A stretch of 64,000 nucleotides of DNA from an uncultured Lachnospiraceae bacterium (GTDB taxonomy: Bacteria > Bacillota > Clostridia > Lachnospirales > Lachnospiraceae): positions 70,510 through 134,509 of the forward strand of contig CAJTVN010000006.1 of the NCBI GenBank assembly GCA_910579685.1, written 5' to 3'. Positions 1-9,681 of the stretch are shown in pieces (the first letter of the stretch is position 1; every line of letters starts with the position of its first letter). Position numbers and translations under genes: made by a program. The notes under the pieces are model-generated. The model did not search any database. It had not been told where the DNA came from and saw only the letters and a list, made by a program, of their open reading frames with translations.

Positions 1-676
1 TAACTTTCTGGATCTGCTGGTGGGATTTCCCATGCCGATTATTCTGGCTCTGATCCTGAACGAGCTGAGGTATCCAAGATTCAAAAAGGTGACGCAGACG
101 ATCCTGTATCTTCCTCATTTCCTGTCATGGGTTATTATAGGAAGCGTTGCCTATCAGATATTCAGACCAAGTACGGGCATGATTAATATTGTGCTGCAGA
201 ATATGGGGCTGATCAAGGAAGGAATTCCGTTTCTGACGGAAAAATGGCACTGGGCGGTGACGTATCTTCTCATCGGTGTCTGGCAGGGAATGGGATGGGG
301 GACCATTATCTATCTTGCGGCCATGACAAGCATCAGCGGGGAGCTTTACGAGGCGGCCATGATCGACGGGGCCGGAAGATGGAAGCGCATGTGGCATATC
401 ACGCTTCCGGGAATCAAGGGAACGGTTGTGACTCTGCTGATTATGAACCTGGGCCGGATCATGGGCAGTAACTTCGAGCGTCTCGACGTGTTTGCAAATA
501 CCCAGGTGCGCGAGTTCCAGTATCAGCTGGCTATTTACATATATGAAAAGGGTCTTGGAAATGCGCAGTTTTCCATGTCCACGGCAGTTGGCCTGTTCCA
601 GTCCCTGGTAGGACTGCTCCTTGTGATTGCGGCGGACAGATTTGCGAAGCTGCTGGGCGAAGACGGATTGATCTAG
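1..676 (+). CDS. Sugar ABC transporter permease, LplB type (5' end outside window)
   Basis: Inner-membrane permease of a carbohydrate ABC importer (CUT1/MalF-like, LplB family). The reading frame is open from base 2, so the start lies before the window; the GTG at 20 is internal. About 225 C-terminal residues are visible. They include several hydrophobic segments and the EAA loop that contacts the ATPase (EAAMIDGAG...ITLPG, around 350-420). The gene is followed after 13 bases by a second permease and then a binding protein, the usual LplB-LplC-LipO order. No ATPase is encoded nearby; this family normally shares a general MsmX-type ATPase (family knowledge). The substrate cannot be read from the sequence. 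Confidence 0.9.
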   Translation, partial: NFLDLLVGFPMPIILALILNELRYPRFKKVTQTILYLPHFLSWVIIGSVAYQIFRPSTGMINIVLQNMGLIKEGIPFLTEKWHWAVTYLLIGVWQGMGWGTIIYLAAMTSISGELYEAAMIDGAGRWKRMWHITLPGIKGTVVTLLIMNLGRIMGSNFERLDVFANTQVREFQYQLAIYIYEKGLGNAQFSMSTAVGLFQSLVGLLLVIAADRFAKLLGEDGLI

Positions 677-689
677 GGAGGGGGATATC

Positions 690-1619
690 ATGGCTAAGAG
701 AAAAGAAGAAATGATCCGCGGTGCGGAAATAAGCTCTGACGGTAACAGAGCCATAAACAAGTTCAGAATCGGCGATGCGCTGATGATGCTTGTTCTGGTG
801 ATTTTGTGCCTTACCTGCGTCCTGCCTTTTATCCATCTGGCGGCAAAGTCCATTTCCAGCAATTCGGCGGTTATGGCAAAATCTGTGTTCCTCTGGCCCA
901 AGGGCCTGACCTTTGACGCCTATGCGTCTTTGTTCCGTGACGGTTCCATGGTGCGGTCCATGATCTACAGTGTGTGGGTAACCATGATTTTCACCTTTCT
1001 TGGAATGATAGCCTGTACCTGTGCGGCATATCCGCTCTCCAAGAAGCGCCTTAAGGGAAGAATGTTTTTTACCTTTGTCCTGATGCTGCCCATGTACTTC
1101 GGTGCGGGACTGATACCGTCCTATTTGCTGATGAAGGATCTGCATCTTCTGGACACCATGTGGGTATTGATCCTGCCTCTTATTTATTCGCCCTATAATA
1201 TGCTGATCATGAAGACCTTCTTCCAGTCAAGCATACCGGACAGCCTTGAGGAATCGGCATTTCTGGACGGCGCAACCAATATCCAGATCCTGTTTAAGAT
1301 CGTGCTTCCGCTCTCCAAACCGATTCTGGCAACGCTCTCCCTGTTCTATGCGGTGGGACGCTGGAATGCTTATGCGGATAACAAGTATTATATCAAGACC
1401 GATACCCTGAAGATGATTCAGTATAAGCTTTACCAGATGGTGGCATCAGCCACGGAGGCCCAGACCACCACGTTGTCGGAGGCGGCTGCGGTTACCAGCA
1501 CGCCGGAGGTTCTGCAGGCGGCATCCATTATGTTCGTGACGATCCCGATTATCTGTATTTATCCTTTCCTGCAGAAGTATTTTGTGAAGGGAGTCATGAT
1601 CGGAGCGGTAAAGGGCTGA
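690..1619 (+). CDS. Sugar ABC transporter permease, LplC/YtcP type
   Basis: Second membrane subunit of the same carbohydrate importer, 309 residues, close to the usual length for LplC-type permeases. The ATG at 690 follows a strong purine-rich ribosome-binding site (GGGAGGGGG). About six membrane segments are visible. The EAA-type loop is present in the C-terminal half (EESAFLDGA...IVLPLSKP), and the protein ends in the family's typical K-G-V-M-I-G-A-V-K-G tail. It forms an operon with the upstream permease (13-base gap) and the binding protein at 1722. Confidence 0.92.
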   Translation: MAKRKEEMIRGAEISSDGNRAINKFRIGDALMMLVLVILCLTCVLPFIHLAAKSISSNSAVMAKSVFLWPKGLTFDAYASLFRDGSMVRSMIYSVWVTMIFTFLGMIACTCAAYPLSKKRLKGRMFFTFVLMLPMYFGAGLIPSYLLMKDLHLLDTMWVLILPLIYSPYNMLIMKTFFQSSIPDSLEESAFLDGATNIQILFKIVLPLSKPILATLSLFYAVGRWNAYADNKYYIKTDTLKMIQYKLYQMVASATEAQTTTLSEAAAVTSTPEVLQAASIMFVTIPIICIYPFLQKYFVKGVMIGAVKG

Positions 1620-1721
1620 TAAACACGGGTTTTTGCCGGAAAATCAGTGCGGACATGCCGGGAGTATGGCTGAACTGGCAATCCGGAACATATAAAACAT
1701 ATTTTAAAAGGAGGTATCATT

Positions 1722-3476
1722 ATGAAGAAGAATACTCTTCAGAAAACATTGGCACTGTTTCTTGCCGGTGCAATGACACTGGGACTTGCCGCATGCGGCG
1801 GCGGTTCCGACAAAGCGGCTGATGCGTCTCCCGCAAAGGAAGAGGAACCGGCGAAGGAGGAAACGGCTCCCGAACAGGACAGTACCGAGGCGGAAGCGGA
1901 AACAGAGACGGAAGCGGAGGCACCGGCTGCGGACGGCGCTGCCGGGATGGACGGCTGGGAGGCTTTTGCCGAGAACGTTACCCTGAAGGTTCCCGTTTAC
2001 GACAGAGGCGTGGAGGGAGTTCCCACGGTAAATGACAACTACTGGACCGGCTGGATTCAGGAGAACTTCGGTGACAAGTACAACGTGACCGTAGAATTCG
2101 TTCCGATCACGAGAACGGATGTTATGACGGATTATGCGCTGCTGGCCGCATCCGAGAGTCTGCCTACCATTTTGATGGAGTATGACTATCCCAAGCTTTC
2201 CCAGTGGGCGAATGACGGTTATCTGACCACATACAGTCTGGATGACTTTGCGCAGGTTGCACCTGACTATTATGCGCAGATGGTTGAGAACAACCAGCTT
2301 GGCTACACAGAGCTCAACGGAGAGGTGTACTTTGCTCTGGCGGAGAGGCCTTTCTATAACTGTGGTTACACCTGGCAGAACTGGGTGCGTATGGACTGGC
2401 TGAGGGAAGTCGGCTATGATCATGTTCCGGAAAACCGCGAGGAGTTTCTGGACGCCATGAAGAAAATTCAGGATGCAGGTATCGCAGAGCATCCCATGGG
2501 AGGCGCACAGATCCCGGACAGAGGCGCACATCAGAACTATGGCTACAGGACCTATCCCCAGGATGAACTGGAATGGGCAATGTACGGAGATTCCGTAATT
2601 TCATCTCTTGGATGGGAGCCCAACAAGAGGCTTTTGAAGGTAGAGAATGAGAACTACAACCTGGGTATTACCAATCCCGAGTATTATATCACGGATGACG
2701 AGACCAACAAGGCGGCTTTCATCAACGGGGATGTCTATCAGTTCGGCGGTTATATTTCCGCAAACATGGACTGGCTCACCGCATTCTATGAGCAGAATCC
2801 GGATGCGGAGCTTGCAGTGATTCCCATTTACGGTCCCGACGAAGGACTTGGAACCGTTCCCGCATGGCGTGCAGACAACCCGTTTGGTATGATCATCGGC
2901 TTCTCCGCCTTTGCGACAGAGGATGAGCTCAAGGCGGCATGGATGTATATGGAATGGATGACCCAGGAGGACGTGCTCTTCACCATGCAGTGGGGTGTCG
3001 AGGGAGAGAACTACAACCTTGGCGACGACGGACTTCCCGTAAGCGTTACGGATTATAAGGGAGATTATACACAGGGCTTCAACAACAGCAAGGATTACTG
3101 GTGTGTGACCACCGAGGCGAGAAATGCGGGTACCATCGAGCAGATCATCAAATCCAGCACGCCCAATGATCTTCCTCAGGATTTCTCCGATGCGATCATC
3201 GAAAACTACAACTCGCGTCTGGCTCTGATTGACCAGGGCTATGCGGTAAATGATGCGATCTTCGGAGTGGTTCTGGAAGCGGAGACAGAGTACCTTGGAA
3301 CTCTCGGCGAGCTGTACAAGGAGTACGCTGACCAGCTGATCATGTGCGCACCGGAAGAATTTGACGCACTGTACGACGAGCTTTCACAGAAGTATCTGGA
3401 TGCCGGTTATCAGGCAGTCCTGGATGACCGAAAGGCGGCTTACGAGGCAGGAAATTCCACGAAGCTTCCTAAATAA
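1722..3476 (+). CDS. Extracellular solute-binding lipoprotein (LipO type)
   Basis: Membrane-anchored sugar-binding protein of the importer encoded just upstream, 584 residues. It starts at an ATG after AAAGGAGGTATC. A lipoprotein signal peptide ends in the lipobox LAAC (Cys25). A low-complexity acidic linker rich in Glu, Ala, Thr and Pro follows at about residues 30-66 and probably spaces the binding domain from the cell wall. The remainder is a two-lobed binding domain with Trp/Tyr-rich stretches, as usual for this large family (about 500-580 aa). The gene is the last of the cassette and is closed by a terminator at 3516-3547. The ligand is unknown. Confidence 0.92.
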   Translation: MKKNTLQKTLALFLAGAMTLGLAACGGGSDKAADASPAKEEEPAKEETAPEQDSTEAEAETETEAEAPAADGAAGMDGWEAFAENVTLKVPVYDRGVEGVPTVNDNYWTGWIQENFGDKYNVTVEFVPITRTDVMTDYALLAASESLPTILMEYDYPKLSQWANDGYLTTYSLDDFAQVAPDYYAQMVENNQLGYTELNGEVYFALAERPFYNCGYTWQNWVRMDWLREVGYDHVPENREEFLDAMKKIQDAGIAEHPMGGAQIPDRGAHQNYGYRTYPQDELEWAMYGDSVISSLGWEPNKRLLKVENENYNLGITNPEYYITDDETNKAAFINGDVYQFGGYISANMDWLTAFYEQNPDAELAVIPIYGPDEGLGTVPAWRADNPFGMIIGFSAFATEDELKAAWMYMEWMTQEDVLFTMQWGVEGENYNLGDDGLPVSVTDYKGDYTQGFNNSKDYWCVTTEARNAGTIEQIIKSSTPNDLPQDFSDAIIENYNSRLALIDQGYAVNDAIFGVVLEAETEYLGTLGELYKEYADQLIMCAPEEFDALYDELSQKYLDAGYQAVLDDRKAAYEAGNSTKLPK

Positions 3477-3515
3477 GAATAAGGTACGGTTCACGTTTTG
3501 TGAGACGCTAAGGAG

Positions 3516-3547
3516 GGAGAGTCACCGGAAGGTGGCTCTCCTTTTTT
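3516..3547 (+). terminator. Rho-independent terminator after the first ABC cassette
   Basis: An 11-bp stem (GGAGAGTCACC / GGTGGCTCTCC, one G-U pair) closes a GGAA tetraloop and is followed by six T. It lies 40 bases after the binding-protein stop codon. Confidence 0.93.
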
Positions 3548-3556
3548 ATGACAATA

Positions 3557-3772
3557 TAGGTGATTGTGAAACAGTAAGTTGCTGAAATATTCAGACCATA
3601 TTTCTCCTCAAATCCTGTTTCGCCAAGCATTCCATCAATGCCCAGTAAAGCATAAGTCAGTCGAGCAAAGGCTCTCCTGCCTTCTATGGTCTTGATTTCA
3701 TGGCGAATAAGGCTTTTCGAAGAAAATATGGTCTGAATATTCTGCAAATTTACAAGTTTCGCAATTACCTAA
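3557..3772. mobile_element. MITE-like element with long terminal inverted repeats
   Basis: The two ends are inverted copies over about 47 bp: TAGGTGATTGTGAAAC... on the left and ...GTTTCGCAATTACCTA on the right. Both copies continue inward to the same ATATTCAGACCATATTT block. The element is about 216 bp and is flanked by ACAATA on both sides (3551-3556 and 3773-3778), which looks like a 5-6 bp target-site duplication. A 79-codon minus-strand frame (3508-3747) crosses it and starts inside one repeat; I do not recognise its product and treat it as a relic or chance frame. No transposase is present, so the element would be non-autonomous. It sits between the ABC terminator and the restriction-modification operon. 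Confidence 0.75.
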
Positions 3773-3805
3773 ACAATAAAATACTTGCAAAACGTGGATC
3801 ATTCG

Positions 3806-3833
3806 TTTGTTTTCAAAGATGGACTTATATAAT
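3806..3833 (+). promoter_or_regulatory. Possible sigma-A promoter of the restriction-modification operon
   Basis: A TATAAT -10 box lies at 3828-3833, with a weak TTTGTT -35 match at 3806-3811 (16-base spacer). The surrounding 150 bases are AT-rich and contain no gene. Other weak promoter-like strings occur here, so the assignment is tentative. Confidence 0.3.
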
Positions 3834-3930
3834 AATTTGTAGTACAATTTATATATCGTGAATTTTGTGTTTTGAGAATATAAAAAAACGGATTTTTGCT
3901 TGAAAGCAGGAAGGATGCTGACGAAGGATA

Positions 3931-6900
3931 ATGGAAATATTCAATAATACCACGAAGGTGGTTAAAGATGATTTGAAAAATAAGATTCAGTCTGGCAGTC
4001 GTATATCTATCGCAGCGGCATGTTTTTCTATTTATGCTTATCAGGAATTGAAAGCACAGTTAGAATCGTGTGATGAACTCCGTTTTATATTCACATCACC
4101 GACTTTTGTTGCAGAAAAAACGCAAAAAGAACGCAAAGAATTTTATATTCCACGTTTAAAACGTGAGAAGAGCCTTTATGGTACAGAATTTGAGGTGCGT
4201 TTGCGTAATGAATTAAAACAGAAAGCTGTGGCAAAGGAATGTGCGGAATGGATGAGGAGAAAAGCGCATTTTAAGTCCAATACCACGCATGAAGGAATGA
4301 ATCATTTTCTGATTGTTGAAGGAGTGGAAGATGCCTATGTATATTCTCCTATGAATACTTTCACAACGGTTGACCTTGGCTGTGAACGTGGAAATAATCT
4401 GACAAATGTAATTATGCGAATGGAGAATCCCGCAAGCACGGAATTTTTACATATATTTGATTCCGTTTGGAATGATGCGGATAAGCTTTCTGACGTGACT
4501 GAAGAGGTGATTGATATGATTTCGGCAGTCTATCAGGAAAATTCACCGGAACTTATTTATTTTATGACTCTTTATAACATATTTAGTGAGTTCCTGGAGG
4601 ATATATCGGAGGACATACTTCCGAATGAGGCAACCGGATTTAGGGACAGCATCATATGGAATAAGCTGTATAATTTCCAAAAGGATGCCGTTCTGGCAAT
4701 TATAAATAAGCTGGAACAGTATAATGGATGCATATTGGCGGACAGTGTGGGTCTTGGTAAAACATTTACAGCTCTCGCTGTAATCAAATATTACGAGGGA
4801 CGCAATAAAAATGTCCTTGTGCTCTGTCCTAAAAAATTGTCTGAAAACTGGATGACATATAGAGGAAACCTTATCAACAATCCTTTATTGGGGGATCGTT
4901 TGCGTTATGACATTCTTTATCATACAGATCTTACAAGAGACAGCGGAAATACAATAATCGGGCTGCCGATTGATCGTATCAACTGGGGCAATTATGATCT
5001 TGTGGTAATTGATGAAAGCCATAATTTCCGAAACGGCAATGGTACGGACAGTAAGGGCGGTGAAAAGGAAAATAGATATATGCGGCTTATGAATCGTGTA
5101 TTGAAACCGGGAGTGAAGACAAAGGTTCTGATGCTGTCTGCGACACCGGTGAATAACCGCTTTTATGACCTGCGTAATCAGCTGGCCCTTGCGTATGAGG
5201 GTAACCCATCAGAATTTAATGAAAAGCTGAATATCAAATCGGATATAGATACAATTTTTCGTCAGGCACAAAAGGTCTACAATGCGTGGTGCAAACTCCC
5301 GGAGAAAGAAAGAACTACGGCAGCGCTGCTGTCAAAGCTTGACTTTGACTTTTTTGAAATATTGGACAGTGTGACAATTGCACGTTCAAGAAATCATATA
5401 CAGACATATTATGATGTGTCCGATATAGGAACATTTCCGTTAAGGAATAAACCGATATCTTTGAGACCTAAATTAACAAATCGACCAAATGCTACCAATT
5501 ATACAGAAATTTTTGAGCTCCTCTCAAAACTGCAGTTGACCATTTACACACCGACTTTATATATTCATGCCAGTAAACTTTACGATTATTTGGATGAGAA
5601 GGAAACGAAAAATTTCAGAATCGGGCGTGAGCTGGGCATCCAAAGGCTCATGAGAATTAACTTACTGAAGCGTATGGAAAGCTCTGTACATTCTTTTCTT
5701 CTGACAATACACCGTATCTATGACTATTTGTATCATACTTCACGGGTTATTGCAGATTTTATGGAAAACGGTAATGGGTATCTTGAAGAGCTGAGCGATT
5801 TATCGGCGGATGTGGAGAATTTTGATGATGACGATCAGAATACAGACTTTTTTAATGTAGGAAAAAAAGTAAAGATTGATTTACGTGATATAGACTATAT
5901 TTCGTGGAAACGGGATATTGATGAAGATCTGCAAAATCTCAGGCTTTTGATACTGATGGTAGAAGATATTACGCCACAATACGATTTTAAACTGAATGAG
6001 CTGCTGCGTGTGATTTGCAAGAAGGTGGCAACGCCAATAAATCCGGAAAACAAAAAAATTCTAATCTTCACTGCGTTTTCAGATACGGCTGAGTACTTAT
6101 ATGAGAATGTAAGTAAGATGGCTATTTCAGAGTTAGGGCTGCACACGGCGCTTGTTACTGGCGCTGTAGAGGGAAAAACCACAATACCGAAGTTTAAGGC
6201 TGATATGAATCACGTGCTTGCATGTTTTTCTCCAAGATCAAAAGATAAGGATGTATTGTATCCGAATGACCAGTCAGAGATAGATATATTGATCGCTACC
6301 GATTGTATCTCGGAGGGACAGAATTTGCAGGACTGTGATTTTTGCGTGAATTACGATATCCACTGGAATCCGGTGCGTATTATACAGCGTTTCGGAAGAA
6401 TTGATCGTATCGGCAGTAAAAACAATGTCATTCAGCTTGTGAATTTCTGGCCGGATTTAGATTTGGATGAATATATCAATCTGAAATCCAGAGTGGAAAC
6501 AAGAATGAAAATTTCCATTATGACCTCGACGGGCGATGACGATCCGATTAATCAGGACGAAACAGGTGATTTGGAATATCGCCGAAACCAGTTGAAGAAA
6601 CTGCAGGAGGAGGTTGTTGACCTTGAGGACATGACAAGCGGCATCTCCATTATGGATTTGGGTTTGAATGAATTTCGTATGGATTTGCTTACCTATATGA
6701 AAGAACATGAAAATATCGATCATACTCCGTTGGGAGTCCATGCAGTGGTAAAGGGAGAAAATCCGGGCGTAATATTTGTATTGAAAAATGTAAATGAAAA
6801 TATTAATATTCTGAATCAGAACAGACTTCACCCATTTTACATGGTGTATATTGGCATGGATGGAGAGGTTATTACAACACATTTGCAGCCCAAGGAAACT

Positions 6901-7164
6901 CTTGATGTAATGCGACATCTTGCAAAAGGGAAATTCCTGCCCGATAAGAAGTTATGTGATAATTTTAATAAGGCAACTCGTGATGGCAGGAATATGGAGA
7001 AAATATCGCGGCTTTTGGAAGATTCCATTATGACAATTATTGAAGCGAAAGACAATGATGATATTGACAGCTTTTTTTCAGGCGGTCAGACAACTTTTCT
7101 TTCGGGAGGATTTTCAGGACTTGATGATTTTGAACTGATATGCTTTATGGTGGTGATAGAATGA
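3931..7164 (+). CDS. SNF2/DEAD-type helicase, first gene of type III-like R-M island
   Basis: A 1077-residue superfamily 2 helicase. Walker A is DSVGLGKT at residues 271-278, the Walker B box is DESH at 361-364, and motif VI is QRFGRIDRIG from residue 819. The N-terminal 250 residues resemble the phospholipase D-like region often fused to this helicase family, but I see only a partial H-x-K motif, so nuclease activity is uncertain. The middle (about 530-690) is a helical insert typical of large SNF2-like defence helicases. The next gene overlaps the stop by an ATGA. The base composition is clearly AT-richer than the flanking sugar genes, which suggests acquisition by transfer. Its likely role is DNA translocation or remodelling within the restriction system; this is inferred from its neighbours. 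Confidence 0.9.
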   Translation: MEIFNNTTKVVKDDLKNKIQSGSRISIAAACFSIYAYQELKAQLESCDELRFIFTSPTFVAEKTQKERKEFYIPRLKREKSLYGTEFEVRLRNELKQKAVAKECAEWMRRKAHFKSNTTHEGMNHFLIVEGVEDAYVYSPMNTFTTVDLGCERGNNLTNVIMRMENPASTEFLHIFDSVWNDADKLSDVTEEVIDMISAVYQENSPELIYFMTLYNIFSEFLEDISEDILPNEATGFRDSIIWNKLYNFQKDAVLAIINKLEQYNGCILADSVGLGKTFTALAVIKYYEGRNKNVLVLCPKKLSENWMTYRGNLINNPLLGDRLRYDILYHTDLTRDSGNTIIGLPIDRINWGNYDLVVIDESHNFRNGNGTDSKGGEKENRYMRLMNRVLKPGVKTKVLMLSATPVNNRFYDLRNQLALAYEGNPSEFNEKLNIKSDIDTIFRQAQKVYNAWCKLPEKERTTAALLSKLDFDFFEILDSVTIARSRNHIQTYYDVSDIGTFPLRNKPISLRPKLTNRPNATNYTEIFELLSKLQLTIYTPTLYIHASKLYDYLDEKETKNFRIGRELGIQRLMRINLLKRMESSVHSFLLTIHRIYDYLYHTSRVIADFMENGNGYLEELSDLSADVENFDDDDQNTDFFNVGKKVKIDLRDIDYISWKRDIDEDLQNLRLLILMVEDITPQYDFKLNELLRVICKKVATPINPENKKILIFTAFSDTAEYLYENVSKMAISELGLHTALVTGAVEGKTTIPKFKADMNHVLACFSPRSKDKDVLYPNDQSEIDILIATDCISEGQNLQDCDFCVNYDIHWNPVRIIQRFGRIDRIGSKNNVIQLVNFWPDLDLDEYINLKSRVETRMKISIMTSTGDDDPINQDETGDLEYRRNQLKKLQEEVVDLEDMTSGISIMDLGLNEFRMDLLTYMKEHENIDHTPLGVHAVVKGENPGVIFVLKNVNENINILNQNRLHPFYMVYIGMDGEVITTHLQPKETLDVMRHLAKGKFLPDKKLCDNFNKATRDGRNMEKISRLLEDSIMTIIEAKDNDDIDSFFSGGQTTFLSGGFSGLDDFELICFMVVIE

Positions 7165-7787
7165 TAGATTTTCCTGCTGTAACTGCGGTACATAGGCGAA
7201 TACCGAAGGAGGCCTTTTACAGGCACCTGACGCTGGTAAAGGTGTTGAAGGAAAAATTCATATCCGATGTGGACGGAATATTTGTGGAAAACAGTCTTAC
7301 AAAGGATAATCTGAATCTAACGGCAGAGGCAAAGATACAGGAAATACTTTTGCTGTCACTGTTCTTAAAGAAACAGAAATTTGACGCAGGAATTATAGAA
7401 GCGATTGCAAAACAGAATCCACATAAGCTGGTGTTTCTGCTTATTTATGAAGACAGCAAACAGCTGGCTATATGGCATGGGAAGCTGTATTATACAGAGT
7501 GGAGACCGTCGGCTGATATGGGTCTGGAAGCGAGGGGGTTTTCTCTTGATGAGATATGGGACTCGTTCGTAGAGCAGATAGCCGTTTATGAAGAACACGC
7601 CAAGAAAGCGGCAGGTCTTTCGATTGACGAGCGACTTGTCATGCAGGAACGGATATTCAAACTGGAAAAGCGGATACAAAAGACAGAAGCTGACGCATGG
7701 AAGGAACAGCAGCCGAAAAAGAGATTTGAATTGTATCAGCGGCTGCGGTCGTATAAAAATGAATTGGAGGAACTTATAGGTGGATAA
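7161..7787 (+). CDS. DUF4391-like protein of the R-M island
   Basis: A protein of 208 residues when started at the ATG at 7161, which overlaps the helicase stop (ATGA) and follows a GGTGG. An upstream in-frame ATG at 7140 would add seven residues. From its size, sequence style (LFLLIYED...LAIWHGKLYYTEW) and position between a helicase and a Mod gene, I assign it to the DUF4391 family. That family recurs beside type III methyltransferases as far as I recall. The C-terminal third is a charged, probably coiled-coil helix. No catalytic motif is evident, and its biochemical role is unknown. The ends overlap both neighbours, so it is an integral member of the operon. Confidence 0.75.
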   Translation: MIDFPAVTAVHRRIPKEAFYRHLTLVKVLKEKFISDVDGIFVENSLTKDNLNLTAEAKIQEILLLSLFLKKQKFDAGIIEAIAKQNPHKLVFLLIYEDSKQLAIWHGKLYYTEWRPSADMGLEARGFSLDEIWDSFVEQIAVYEEHAKKAAGLSIDERLVMQERIFKLEKRIQKTEADAWKEQQPKKRFELYQRLRSYKNELEELIGG

Positions 7788-9681
7788 ACTAAAAATGCAC
7801 ACACTGAACCTGGCGGATGAAAACTTTAAAAAGCTGTCTGCAATGTTTCCGAATGCTGTGACTGAAATAATTACAGGCTATGCGGAAGATGGAAAGCCTG
7901 TGATTGAGCGTGCTATTGATGCGGATGTTCTCAGGCAGGAGATTTCCGGACAGGTTGTGGAGGGTGCACAGGAACGTTATCAGTTTACATGGCCGGATAA
8001 GAAGAAATCGGTAGTCCTTGCCAATGCGCCGATTGCCAAAACACTTCGGCTTGACAGGGGGAAATCTGTCGGTTGTGATGGTACGGCGGGGAGTATTGAT
8101 TCAGAGAATATTTATATTGAGGGGGATAATCTTGATGCACTGAAACTTTTGCAGGAGACTTATCTTGGGAAGGTTAAGATGATATATATCGATCCGCCCT
8201 ATAATACAGGGAATGATTTTATTTATGAGGATGATTTCGTACAAGAAACTGGTGAATATTTGGACAACAGTGGTCAATTTGATGATGAAGGTAATCGCTT
8301 GGTGCAGAATACGGAGAGTAATGGACGATTTCATACAGATTGGTTGAATATGATTTACCCACGGTTGAGAATTGCGAAGGATTTTTTGAGTGATGATGGA
8401 GTTATTTTTATTAGTATAGATGACAATGAAGTGGAGAACCTAAAAAAAATATGTAATGAAATTTTTGGATTACATAATTTTGTAGGAATAATCTCATGGT
8501 TTAAAAAATCATCTCCTTCAAATGATGCTCAATATTTTAGTAATGATATCGAATATATTATTGTATATACAAAAAACAAAATGATATGGCATCCAAAGCG
8601 CTTGGCCTTGAATGAACGTCAGAAACAATACTATCAAAATCCAGACAATGATCCACGTGGATCCTGGAATTCTGCTACATACACATGTAATAAGAGCAAA
8701 ATGCAACGTCCAAACTTATACTATCCTATCATTAATCCGTTTACTGGAGAGAAAGTATGGCCTAAGGAAACAGCAGTATGGGCTTATTCTAAAGAACAGT
8801 GTGAAAAACATTGTAAAGATAATCTTTTGTTTTGGGGTATTGATGGAACGGCTAAATACCCGCGTTTTAAAAAGTTTTTATCAAATCACCAGGGAGTTGT
8901 TACTAGAACTCTTTGGCATTATGATGAAGTAAATCATACGCAAGGGGCTTCCTTGGAGCTGAAATCTTTGGAGATAGTAGGTTTTTCGACACCTAAACCT
9001 TCTCGGCTTATTGAGAAAATGTTAATGATAGGAACTGAAAAAAATTCTATTATTCTTGACTTCTTCAGCGGCTCTGCAACCACCGCCCATGCAGTAATGA
9101 AACTCAATGCAGAGGACGGCGGTAACCGCAAATTTATTATGGTACAGCTTCCAGAAGAAACCGATGAAAAATCAGAAGCCTACAAAGCAGGCTACAAAAC
9201 CATCTGTGAAATCGGTGAAGAACGTATCCGGCGTGCAGGTAAAAAAACCAAAGAGGAAACAGGAGCGGATATTGATTATGGATTCAGAGTATTTCGTGTG
9301 GACAGCAGTAACATGAAAGATGTTTATTATAAGCCATCTGATTACACCCAGGAGCAGATGTCACTGTATGCTGATAACATCAAGCCGGACAGAACGCCGG
9401 AAGACCTGCTTTTTCAAGTGATGCTTGATCTCGGCGTGCTGCTTTCAAGTAAAATTGATGAAGAAGAAATTGCGGGAAAGAGAGTGTTTTCCGTAGAAAA
9501 TGGCTATCTTATTGCCTGCTTTGACAATAACGTAACGGAAGAAACGGTAACAGAGATTGCCAAAAGGCATCCATTCTATGCCATATTCCGTGACAGCGGA
9601 CTGGCAAGCGACAGCGTTGCAGTGAATTTTGAGCAGATTTTTGAGGCATATAGTCCGAAGACGCAAAGGAAGGTGCTGTAA
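7780..9681 (+). CDS. mod: Type III-like DNA adenine methyltransferase (Mod)
   Basis: Site-specific N6-adenine methyltransferase of 633 residues, the modification and recognition subunit of a type III-like system. The catalytic DPPY motif lies at residues 138-141, and the S-adenosylmethionine motif (DFFSGS) at about 427-432. This order (IV before I) is that of the beta class, as in Mod and EcoP1-type enzymes. The segment between the motifs should hold the target-recognition domain and is conspicuously AT-rich (about 8210-9060). I chose the GTG at 7780 because GGAGG lies nine bases before it; it overlaps the previous stop by eight bases. A later ATG at 7795 is possible. The product should methylate host DNA and give specificity to Res at 10732. 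Confidence 0.93.
   Translation: MDKLKMHTLNLADENFKKLSAMFPNAVTEIITGYAEDGKPVIERAIDADVLRQEISGQVVEGAQERYQFTWPDKKKSVVLANAPIAKTLRLDRGKSVGCDGTAGSIDSENIYIEGDNLDALKLLQETYLGKVKMIYIDPPYNTGNDFIYEDDFVQETGEYLDNSGQFDDEGNRLVQNTESNGRFHTDWLNMIYPRLRIAKDFLSDDGVIFISIDDNEVENLKKICNEIFGLHNFVGIISWFKKSSPSNDAQYFSNDIEYIIVYTKNKMIWHPKRLALNERQKQYYQNPDNDPRGSWNSATYTCNKSKMQRPNLYYPIINPFTGEKVWPKETAVWAYSKEQCEKHCKDNLLFWGIDGTAKYPRFKKFLSNHQGVVTRTLWHYDEVNHTQGASLELKSLEIVGFSTPKPSRLIEKMLMIGTEKNSIILDFFSGSATTAHAVMKLNAEDGGNRKFIMVQLPEETDEKSEAYKAGYKTICEIGEERIRRAGKKTKEETGADIDYGFRVFRVDSSNMKDVYYKPSDYTQEQMSLYADNIKPDRTPEDLLFQVMLDLGVLLSSKIDEEEIAGKRVFSVENGYLIACFDNNVTEETVTEIAKRHPFYAIFRDSGLASDSVAVNFEQIFEAYSPKTQRKVL

Noticed and set aside
125..901. 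Minus-strand frames across the first permeases
   Set aside because: Low-complexity antisense translations of strongly conserved permease genes, with no start signals.
3508..3747. 79-codon minus-strand frame as a gene
   Set aside because: It begins inside one inverted repeat of the MITE-like element, has no convincing ribosome-binding site and runs into the terminator; I do not recognise its product.
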